Positions 51,200 through 60,220 of a stretch of 64,000 nucleotides of DNA are shown piece after piece (the stretch's first letter is position 1; each line of letters opens with the position of its first letter). The notes under the pieces are model-generated. The model did not search any database. It was given only the letters and a program-made list of their open reading frames with translations, and was not told where the DNA came from. The position numbers and the translations under genes were made by a program. Location: positions 8,397,422 to 8,461,421 of the forward strand of contig NC_058063.1 of the NCBI RefSeq assembly GCF_020085105.1, read 5' to 3'. The stretch is from Siniperca chuatsi. Taxonomy: Eukaryota; Chordata; Actinopteri; Centrarchiformes; Sinipercidae.

Positions 51200-51476
51200 T
51201 CTTTAACAGTGGCATCTTATTCAGTGGCGTTCCAACCCAATTCACTACATTGTGATGTAACAACGGTGACGTTTCTACGTCTTAATGAATACTGCGTCAT
51301 CATAGATGTCACATTCCAATGTTATAACATTGCATCATTGTAGCAAAGTTTGTGCTCATATATTGTGACGTTTTGTTTTTTGTAACAATGCTACATAGCT
51401 TTGTGACGGTACAACGTTCTAACACTGCCACCAGCCACGTATTGACGTTCCAACCTTGTGAAAATACGTATCATAC
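51200..51476 (+). repeat. Degenerate tandem array, left unit
   Basis: About 50-60-bp imperfect units built on TGACGTTCCAACGTTCTAAC, CTGCATCATTGTA and TTTGTACTC...CTACATT. It is interrupted at 51477 by an inserted element; array-like sequence resumes at about 51943-52026. Confidence 0.6.
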
Positions 51477-51942
51477 AAGGGCAACCTCCGGAGCTGAAAA
51501 ATGAAGCCAACGCGGAAGTGCCAAAAACTGCAGTTCCTCGAATGGCCACTTGAGGCTGGCGGAAGTAAACATGTTTACAGCCTGGTACAAAAACAGATTT
51601 GGTCTCTATAGCTAATTTCCCTGCTCATGACAATTTTTATATAACTCATCCATTTAAATTATACTAAGGCTTAAAGTTGTGCATAATTAAGGGAGTGGCT
51701 GCTTTGAGTGGCAGGTGGGTACCTTCACAGATGGCTAGCCCAGCAACCAGGCTTCATATGGCCACCTCAGCTCCACCCACGCTCCATCCATCCATCCATT
51801 TTTGGATTAACCGGGAGTTAGGCGGAGTCAGGCACTGCCAAGATGGTGACGGCTGGAGCCACCACTTTGAGCTTCACAATGGCTCATCAGAAACCTACGG
51901 GTGACGTCACGGAGACTACACCCATGTTTTATACACTCTATG
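51477..51942. mobile_element. 466-bp insertion with 9-bp target duplication
   Basis: GTATCATAC precedes it (51468-51476) and is repeated directly after it (51943-51951), while the right duplication unit has the site once ('gtgtatcatacaatg', near 57645). The insert shares 'aaaaatgaagccaa' with the 40879-41154 element and has (tcca)n at 51785-51800. No transposase, and the family was not assigned. Confidence 0.7.
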
Positions 51943-52322
51943 GTATCATACTTTGTACTCACTCATGTTTGTACTCACTGTCACACACACTGCCACATTA
52001 TACACCTAGCAGCATTGTGATGTGTCCTTAAAGGAATAGTCAGCGATTCTGGAGAAAGATTGTTGATATTTGAAGTCACCAGTCAAACAAATACACCCCT
52101 CCCTTCAGTGCTCCTTCAGAAGCTCAGCCCCCCCAAATTCATGGACGTGCATTGCCAAGGCAGTGAAACTAACAGCAGAAACAAAACAAACAAAAGAGAA
52201 ATATGACGGAATCCAGAGCGTCTGTTGCCTGAGGGTAGTTAGCCTTAATAAGGGGAAGCAATTTATATCGCAATGAAAATACTGATAATACTGTAGCAAG
52301 TGTGACAATAAGCCTGTCAATA

Positions 52323-52666
52323 TTTAAAGGTCCAGTGTGTAACATTTAGGAGGAGCTGTTGGCAGAAATGGAATAAGAATCGTTGTGTTTTCATTACTTT
52401 AGAATGAGCCGTTTTTATCTACATAGGGAGCGGGTCCCCTTCCACGGAGGTTGCCAGGTTGCACCGCCATGCTTCTACAGTAGCTCAGAACAGACAAACC
52501 AAATGCTGGCTCTAGATTGGGCCGTTTGCGTTTTTCGCGAGTTTTGCCGACACCGTATTTCTCCTACACGCTTGGAAGGGGAGGGTGATGCGAGCGGTAT
52601 TCAAATGATTGCAAACTGCAATTTCTCCGCTAGATGCCACTAAATCCTACACACTGGACCTTTAAA
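52323..52666. mobile_element. MITE with 26-bp inverted ends (TTTAAAGGTCCAGTGTGTA)
   Basis: TTTAAAGGTCCAGTGTGTAA... at 52323 and ...TACACACTGGACCTTTAAA ending at 52666 pair at 24 of 26 bases. I recognise this terminal sequence as a frequent teleost non-autonomous DNA transposon. It lies in the 5' intron of AKR copy 1 and is absent from the right unit. Confidence 0.8.
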
Positions 52667-52863
52667 GGTATAGGTGTTGAAGCCAAATACTTATCTAAGC
52701 CAAAGTCTAAGACTGAGGAGTAGCTTAGCCTATGTATCGTAACATTATCGCTAGTAACTTCAACAGTAACTTATACTCTACCATCAATGAAACATGGAGC
52801 AACGTTGTTTATTGCAAATTCTAAAAGAACAAGATACAAGAACAAAATAACATGGCAGCTCTT

Positions 52864-53150
52864 CCATCCATCCATCCATTTTCTACCGCTTAGTCCCGTT
52901 AGGGGTCGCGGGTGACTGGAGCCTATCCCAGTGACTGTGGGCCTTAGGCAGGGTACACCCTGGACAGTGGCCAACTCGTCGCAGGGCTAACACAGACACA
53001 GACAAGGACAGACAACCATTCACTCTCACATTCATTCAATACCGGCAATTTAGAGTTATCAATTAACCTACACATGCATGTCTTTGGACGGTGGGAGGAA
53101 GCCGGAGAACCCGGAGAGAACCCACGGTAACACGGGGAGGACATGGCAGC
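52864..53150 (-). mobile_element. LINE-derived 3'-tail type repeat with (TCCA)n end
   Basis: It starts with (TCCA)4 and continues with 'ggtcgcgggtgactggagcctatccca', 'gggtacaccctggacagtgg', 'caatttagagttatcaattaacc' and 'catgtctttggac'. This is a very common fish interspersed sequence that I take to be the 3' end of a LINE family inserted in reverse. The exact family is uncertain. Confidence 0.65.
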
Positions 53151-53287
53151 TCTTCTTTGGCTATATTATGAGCACTGTTAAATTTTACTATCATTTCTGA
53201 CTCCTCACTGCGTCGGTTTGCTGCTGCCTGGCCTTTTAAACGTTTCAATTTGGAACGTTGATGCTCCGACAGCAAAAGCACTGTTCC

Positions 53288-53882
53288 CAGTAGTGATGCG
53301 CGGGTCGCAGTTAAATCCACGGGGCCTGCGGAAAATCTGCGGATCGGGTGGGCCGGGTCATACAAATGAACATTCGCGTCTTCCCCTTAAGAGAGATGCT
53401 GTGCACATTTACGCATGAGGCACGGCGACAGGATCGGTCAGGATCTAAGTTAATTAATGTTCAAAAGGTCACGCACACAGTCCAGGTTCATACAGTGAAA
53501 TTGTTTGGAGTAAAGCAGCCGTCCTCCTGATAAATCCTGAGCTCCATCAGAGCTATATTTCAGAAGCTAATAGTTTAATTATGTCCCCTCTGTCCTGTCA
53601 AGTTTATAACTACAGTTAAGATATTTGCTGTGACATTACTGCGAAACGTTTAAAATGACTGACAGCAGACTCTCTGATCATTAAAGTAAATCGTTAAAGA
53701 AAACACTCGTACATCAATACAACACACAATAAAGCAATCACCTGGAAAGCTTGCGCTGCTCAGCATTGCCGGTGCAGGTCTCTAAATCGGAGAAAATGAT
53801 TAGTTCGGGTGGGTGGCGGGTGGATGATTTATATGTACTTGCAGATTCGGTCACGTCAGAGCCAATCCGAGCATCACCACTG
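53288..53882. mobile_element. hAT-like non-autonomous element (CAGTAGTGATGCGCGG ends)
   Basis: The left end CAGTAGTGATGCGCGG pairs with a right end whose complement is CAGTGGTGATGCTCGG (14 of 16). The interior shows 'gcgggtggatgatttatatg', typical of this fish family. It is followed to about 54035 by another repeat with 'gtcgcacatgacagatttttggtcgcatg'. Absent from the right duplication unit. Confidence 0.65.
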
Positions 53883-54246
53883 CACACCCACTTGGTGTTT
53901 GTTAAAAAATATTTTTATACATTATTTTTTAATCAGACCTGCTATATTTCGGGCGCACCAGTGCGACCAATGAAAATGTTTAGTCGCACATGACAGATTT
54001 TTGGTCGCATGTGTGACGGTCGCACCCTGGAGCCCTGAGAGTAATTTAAAAAACCTGCAGAAATCAGCGTAACCTTTCCGCTTCTCCACCCAGTGCAGTA
54101 CCAGTCCAAATACAACCTTGCGTTAATATTTACTACCTAAGAAAACCTCCAATTTATGTCTCACTCAACTCTCTCTCCCTCTCTAACAGTGTTGGATAGA
54201 CCTAATAGTCCAAACAGGTACAAAGAAGAAGTGCCTTTCAGATCAG

Positions 54247-55971
54247 ATGTCCTCCTCCTCCACTACCCCTTCTGTCCTCCTAAATACGGGGGTTCAGATG
54301 CCCCTCCTGGGTTTGGGGACCTACAAGTTGTCGAGTCCTGAAGATGTCTACCGGGCTGTGGATGCAGCGCTGGTTGCTGGTTATCGGGCCTTTGACAGTG
54401 CAGCCGTCTACCGGAATGAATCTGACTTGGGCCGAGCCCTGAAGGAGCTCCTGCCCAAACATGGCTTAACCAGAGAGGATGTATTCATTACCAGGTGATG
54501 TATAAAGGCTCATATACCTTCCAAAGCAGCACAGCATGTCAGTAACTAAGTGACCTTTGGGACATTATAGTTCTTAAGGCAGAGTCTTTAGTTCCTGCAA
54601 TTTATTGGAAATGCATGTCATCTTGAATACAGCTGTATTTGTTTTGTGAAACTAAATATCCTCTTCTTAATTTACTTAAAATGTTTTCTTTATCTGATTG
54701 TTGTAGCTGAATAAAATGAACAATACATGTCTATTGGCTTTGGTGTCATACCCACATCACATGATTTTTTCTCTGAGACCATATGGAGGCACTGAATCTC
54801 AGTCAAGTTTGATTCTCAAAGGCACAGTGTACCATTCTCAATAATCTCCCCGCCTCCCCCAGTAAGCTGGCTCCCGAGGATCAGGGTGAGAGGGCCATGG
54901 AAGGAGCCCTCCACAGCCTGTCTCAGCTGGACTTGGGTTACATTGACCTCTACCTGATCCACTGGCCTGGCACACAGGGCCTGGTAGTGGCTGACCAGCG
55001 CAACTCGGGTAAAGAGTTCAGATTAAGTCAACGTTTTCCTTAACGTACCAAAATATCACTGAAAACATAACCATGTATGTATGGCCTGTAGGTACATTTA
55101 TGTTAAAAATAAATGTAAAGCATTTGAAGTAACTCTGCTTTGGCCAGGTGTACTTAGTCTTTTATAAATAAATACTCCACTAATTAAGAAATAAGATTCA
55201 AGCTGTCTTCTCACTTTCCTCCTCCACAACAGTGTTGTACTTAAGTAACACTGATGATGAGGCCTTAATTAATATTTGATTCCAGGCAACCGAGCTCAGA
55301 GTTGGGCCACACTGGAGGAGCTGCATGCCCAGGGAAGCTGAAGGCTATAGGAGTGTCCAACTACACACCAGCACACATGAGAGAACTGATGCAGAGCTGC
55401 AAAGTCCCTCCTGCAGTGCTACAGGTATAATGCATGAGTGAAAGGAGGATAGATAACATATAATGTACATAATAGTACAGAAATACAAAAAAGCACAAAC
55501 ACTTTTTTCCCTTCAGGTAGAGTTTCACCCACGGCTGTGCCAGACAGAGCTGAGGAGTGTGTGCGAGGAGTATGGAGTGTGTTTTCAAGCCTACTCCTCA
55601 TTAGGGAAAGGAGCGCTGGTCACTGACCCTGTGGTCGTGGAGGTGGCAAAGAACTGTGAACGCACACCTGCACAGGTAAACACACACACAAAGCATCTTG
55701 ATTAAATGTGTTTTAGGGCCAGCCTCACCTACTCAGTGTTCAGTAAATAACATTGTTAGCATAACGCCTTTGGTCTTTTGTTCCCCTCCAGGTCCTGTTG
55801 CGCTGGGCTGTGCAGCAGGGCGTCCCAGTGCTCCCCAAGTCGTCAAATCCAGACAGAATAAAGGACAATGCCAGGCTTTTTGACTTCACACTGAGTGACA
55901 CAGACATGGACAGACTGTCAGCTTTGGACTGTGGGCACAAGTACTGCAGGGATCCATCAGAAGTGGTTTGA
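54247..55971 (+). pseudogene. Aldo-keto reductase, copy 1, with frameshift
   Basis: Five-exon NADPH-dependent aldo-keto reductase gene: 54247-54494, 54863-55008, 55286-55424, 55517-55675, 55792-55971. Exon 3 is 139 bases where the intact copy has 140. One G is missing in the run at about 55331-55335 (CCCAGGGAAG against CCCAGGGGAAG), so the frame ends at TGA 55339-55341 after 149 of 290 residues. Before that point D50, Y55, K84 and H116 are intact. Other differences from copy 2 are SKLAPEDQ for SKLGPKDQ, NCER for NCEH and, near the C-terminus, CRDP for the conserved CWDP. All splice sites are kept, so the lesion is young or a base-calling error. The segment with the cofactor and C-terminal loops would be lost. 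Confidence 0.85.
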
Positions 55972-56689
55972 TAGACCACTAGTGGAGCAAATGTTGTCTT
56001 CCATGATGCCTCTTTAATGCTACTGTTATCATTTCTGGCTGGCAGTAATGTAGTGGTGGGAAACCACCACCCGAAAAAGTGGGAAATTGGAGTTTAGACA
56101 CACACAGCTCAGTTAATTATTTTTTTCTGGGTTGCCAACAGATTTCACATAACAAATGCACTGGCATAATGTATTGGGGATTTAGGTAAATGTATGTACT
56201 GAGATATCTGAGAGTTCAATTTTTTTGATATCACTGGCCAATAAGTTTCCCTGTTTATTGTGACCCATATGTCATGAAACACTGAGAATCTTTTCAGGCA
56301 GTAGGTACAGGTGTGTTGCCTACTAGCCAAAGTTTTTTTTCTGTTGTTTACTAATCCGTCCATGTGCCATAATTTTAAGACTAGTTCCATATTCTTTGTT
56401 GCATCGTACTGTTATTTAATCATACTTTTACAAAATAATATTATTAAGCTTGTGTTCTAGCTTTCCCGTTTGAATTGTCTATGAATTACCACAAATTTGC
56501 CATTAAAAAATTATGACATTTTCAGTGTCCTCTGTACTGCAGAATTTAAAAAAAATACACAAGACTTACTTTAAAACCACATTTAAAAAGATTCATTCAC
56601 GTAGCATACCAGACGTTTTACAGCTGTAGAGAAAATACATTTACAAAAGTCATTAAAACATAAAAAGGAATCAATAGGAGGTATGTCTC

Positions 56690-57164
56690 TCGCTCGCCCT
56701 TAAAATTGCCATAATGATTACAGATAATGGCGTGCATGAAAGTGGTAGGTAGTCCAACAAGCTAACTTTACCCTCCAGCAGGACGTCACCAGTTAAAACC
56801 GTAACCGACAATGAAACGCCTCGTGATTCGCTGAACAGGTCGAATTGCCGCCTTCCGACCGCTATGCCTTCTTTGATTAGCTAGATTTTCTTCCAATAAA
56901 CGGCATCAGAGCAGGTGTAACTATGGTGACGGCGAAAACCGCCCAAACAGTCACGTGACTGTCAGCTGACCACGTGTAGCAGAAAGGAGTAGTAAACGTT
57001 CCTCTGTACAACGGTTAAAGTTAGAAGTAAGGTTACGTTTGTCCAGTTTTATTCGTGACATTTCTTTCCATTGACACTTTTTCTTTAGTATGTGAATAGG
57101 CGACAGGTCGTTGCCTATTTATGCACCTCTCCCTCAAAAGAATTCAACTGAAAGGGCCAAAAAG
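56690..57164 (+). promoter_or_regulatory. Promoter and 5' UTR exon of AKR copy 2
   Basis: Collinear with 50700-51181. It carries three adjacent E-boxes: CACGTG at 56952-56957 inside the 14-base palindrome CAGTCACGTGACTG (56948-56961), CAGCTG at 56963-56968 inside GTCAGCTGAC, and CACGTG at 56971-56976. Bases flanking the first fit USF/MITF/TFE-type sites (GTCACGTGAC). A CCAAT motif lies near 56892. The 5' UTR exon ends AAAAAG|GTGAGA at 57164/57165. Function is inferred from motifs and position. Confidence 0.5.
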
Positions 57165-57216
57165 GTGAGATGAAAATATGTATTATCTTTAACGGTGGCA
57201 TCCGTATTTAATGACG

Positions 57217-57790
57217 TTCCCACCCAGTTCGCTATATTTTTATGTAACAACTGTGACTTAGCCACGTCTCAACGAATACTGCATCATCATCATAGCTTTG
57301 CACATTCCGTTGTTCTAACATTGCATCACTGTGGCAGTCAGTGTTTGTTCTCATATATTGTGACATTACAAGCTTGTAAAACAGCATAATCGTAACAACG
57401 CTACATAGCTTTGTGACGTTCCAGTGTTCTAAAACTGCATCATCGTAGGTTGATTGTAACAATGGTTGTACTACATTGTAACGTTCTAACACTGCGGTCA
57501 GTGTACTAGCTGCATTGTGACGTTCCAACGTTGCATCATGGTGACAATGTTTGTACTTCACTGTGACGTTCCAGCGTTCTACCACTGCAAATTGTAACAG
57601 TGTTTATACTTAAAGCTACATTGTCACCTTCCAGCGTTCTGAAAGTGTGTATCATACAATGTTGGTACTTTCTGTCACACACACTGCCACATTGTATACC
57701 TAGCTGCATTGTGACGTTTCAACGGTGTAACACTGCAACATTGTAGCACCATTGGTACTCATTTGCTACATTACAACACAATGACCTTCC
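57217..57790 (+). repeat. Degenerate tandem array, right unit
   Basis: Roughly eight to ten imperfect units of 50-60 bp containing TGACGTTCCA(A/G)CGTT, CTGCATCAT(T/C)GTA and TGTTTGTACT. It lies in the 5' intron of AKR copy 2. Unit number and consensus are by-eye estimates. Confidence 0.6.
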
Positions 57791-58019
57791 TCTGTAATGA
57801 AGCTGGTGGAAAAGAGTAATGGAAAACCTGCAGAAATCAGCGTAACCTTTCCGCTTCTCCACCCAGTGCAGTACCAGTCCAAATACAACCTTGCGTTAAT
57901 ATTTACTACCTAAGAAAACCTCCAATTTATGTCTCACTCAACTCTCTCTCCCTCTCTAACAGTGTTGGATAGACCTAATAGTCCAAACAGGTACAAAGAA
58001 GAAGTGCCTTTCAGATCAG

Positions 58020-59630
58020 ATGTCCTCCTCCTCCACTACCCCTTCTGTCCTCCTAAATACGGGGGTTCAGATGCCCCTCCTGGGTTTGGGGACCTACAAG
58101 TTGTCGAGTCCTGAAGATGTCTACCGGGCTGTGGATGCAGCGCTGGTTGCTGGTTATCGGGCCTTTGACAGTGCAGCCGTCTACCGGAATGAATCTGACT
58201 TGGGCCGAGCCCTGAAGGAGCTCCTGCCCAAACATGGCTTAACCAGAGAGGATGTATTCATTACCAGGTGATGTATAAAGGCTCATATACCTTCCAAAGC
58301 AGCACAGCATGTCAGTAACTAAGTGACCTTTGGGACATTATAGTTCTTAAGGCAGAGTCTTTAGTTCCTGCAATTCATTAAAAATGCATGTCATCTTGAA
58401 TACAGTTGAATGATAAACATATTGACTACATCACATGATTTTTTTTTCTCAGAGACCATATGGAGGCACTGAAGCACAGTGTACAATTCTCAATAATCCC
58501 CTCTCTCTTTCTTCCTGCAGTAAGCTGGGCCCCAAGGATCAGGGTGAGAGGGCCATGGAAGGAGCCCTCCACAGCCTGTCTCAGCTGGACTTGGGTTACA
58601 TTGACCTCTACCTGATCCACTGGCCTGGCACACAGGGCCTGGTAGTGGCTGACCAGCGCAACTCGGGTAAAGAGTTCAGATTAAGTCAACGTTTTCCTTA
58701 ACGTACCAAAATATCACTGAAAACATAACCATGTATGTATGGCCTGTAGGTACATTTATGTTAAAAATAAATGTAAAGCATTTGAAGTAACTCTGCTTTG
58801 GCCAGGTGTACTTAGTCTTTTATAAATAAATACTCCACTAATTAAGAAATAAGATTCAAGCTGTCTTCTCACTTTCCTCCTCCACAACAGTGTTGTACTT
58901 AAGTAACACTGATGATGAGGCCCTAATTAATATTTGATTCCAGGCAACCGAGCTCAGAGTTGGGCCACACTGGAGGAGCTGCATGCCCAGGGGAAGCTGA
59001 AGGCTATAGGAGTGTCCAACTACACACCAGCACACATGAGAGAACTGATGCAGAGCTGCAAAGTCCCTCCTGCAGTGCTACAGGTATAATGCATGAGTGA
59101 AAGGAGGATAGATAACATATAATGTACATAATAGTACAGAAATACAAAAAAGCACAAACACTTTTTTCCCTTCAGGTAGAGTTTCACCCACGGCTGTGCC
59201 AGACAGAGCTGAGGAGTGTGTGCGAGGAGTATGGAGTGTGTTTTCAAGCCTACTCCTCATTAGGGAAAGGAGCGCTGGTCACTGACCCTGTGGTCGTGGA
59301 GGTGGCAAAGAACTGTGAACACACACCTGCACAGGTAAACACACACACAAAGCATCTTGATTAAATGTGTTTTAGGGCCAGCCTCACCTACTTAGTGTTC
59401 AGTAAATAACATTGTTAGCATAACGCCTTTGGTCTTTTGTTCCCCTCCAGGTCCTGTTGCGCTGGGCTGTGCAGCAGGGCGTCCCAGTGCTCCCCAAGTC
59501 GTCAAATCCAGACAGAATAAAGGACAATGCCAGGCTTTTTGACTTCACACTGAGTGACACAGACATGGACAGACTGTCAGCTTTGGACTGTGGGCACAAG
59601 TACTGCTGGGATCCATCGGAAGTGGTTTGA
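58020..59630 (+). CDS. Aldo-keto reductase, copy 2 (intact)
   Basis: Predicted cytosolic NADPH-dependent carbonyl/aldehyde reductase with a (beta/alpha)8 barrel. Exons are 58020-58267, 58521-58666, 58944-59083, 59176-59334 and 59451-59630 (stop TGA): 873 bases, 290 residues, phases consistent, all GT-AG. The full catalytic tetrad is D50 (AFDSA), Y55 (AVYRNE), K84 (ITSKL) and H116 (LYLIHWP). Other AKR marks are GLGTYKL, IGVSNYTPAHM, VEFHPRLCQ, AYSSLGKG and LPKSSNPDRIKDN, the last being the NADP-phosphate binding loop. The C-terminus is KYCWDPSEVV. The sequence looks closer to the short bacterial-type AKRs (glyoxal reductase-like, AKR5) than to AKR1B/1C, but substrate cannot be told. The start ATG is preceded by a spliced 5' leader (acceptor 57961-57962). 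Confidence 0.93.
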
Positions 59631-60220
59631 TAGACCACTAGTGGAGCAAACGTTGTCTTCCATGATGCCTCTTTAATGCTGCTGTTACTGTATCAGTTCT
59701 GGCTGGCAGTAATGTAGTGGTGGGAAACCAAAAAGTGGGAAATTGGAGTTTAGACACAGACAGTTCAGTTAATTATTTTTTTCTGGGTTGCCAACAGATT
59801 TCACATAACAAATGCACTGGCATAATGTATTGGGGATTTACATAAATGTATGTAGAGATATTTTGGATATCACTGGCCAATAAGTTTCCCTGTTTATTGT
59901 GACCCATATGTCACGAAACACTAAGAGCCTTTTCAGGGTAGGCAGTACCTATCCAAACATTTTTTTTCTGTTGTTTACAAATCTGTCAATGTTCTATTAT
60001 TATAAGACTAGTTCTATATTCTTTGTTGCCTCATACTGTTCTTTAATCATACTCTTACAAAGTAATATTATGGTTGTTGTGTTCTAGCTTTCCCATTTGA
60101 ATTGTCTATGAATTAAAACCACTCTTAAAATTATTTATTCAGACAGCATAAACTAGAAGTTTCACTGCTGTAGAGAAAATACATTTACAAAAGTCATTAA
60201 AAAGTTAAAAGGAATCCAAC

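Larger units (their letters stand above)
50690..56680 (+). repeat. Left unit of a tandem segmental duplication (AKR copy 1)
   Basis: Promoter-like segment, 5' UTR exon, degenerate array, nested insertions, then the AKR gene and its 3' flank. The same order recurs at about 56685-60220 without the insertions. Shared words include 'gccttctttgattagctaga' (promoter), 'tatgtgaataggcgacaggtcg' (5' exon), the whole AKR body, and 'tacatttacaaaagtcatta' (3' edge). The unit is about 6.0 kb against 3.5 kb for the right one. Confidence 0.9.
56685..60220 (+). repeat. Right unit of the tandem segmental duplication (AKR copy 2)
   Basis: Begins at about the 'tctctcgctcgccc' junction, carries the promoter segment, 5' exon, degenerate array, AKR gene and 3' flank, and ends near 'acatttacaaaagtcattaaaa'. 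It lacks the nested insertions of the left unit. Confidence 0.9.

Noticed and set aside
53218-53530. Open frames in the GC-richer stretch upstream of AKR copy 1
   Set aside because: They lie within the hAT-like element at 53288-53882 and have no coding homology I can recognise.
54156-54341. Alternative upstream start reading through the AKR leader (also at 57929-58114)
   Set aside because: This frame differs from the AKR frame, crosses the acceptor before the leader exon and ends early. The frame from 54247/58020 carries the whole enzyme.
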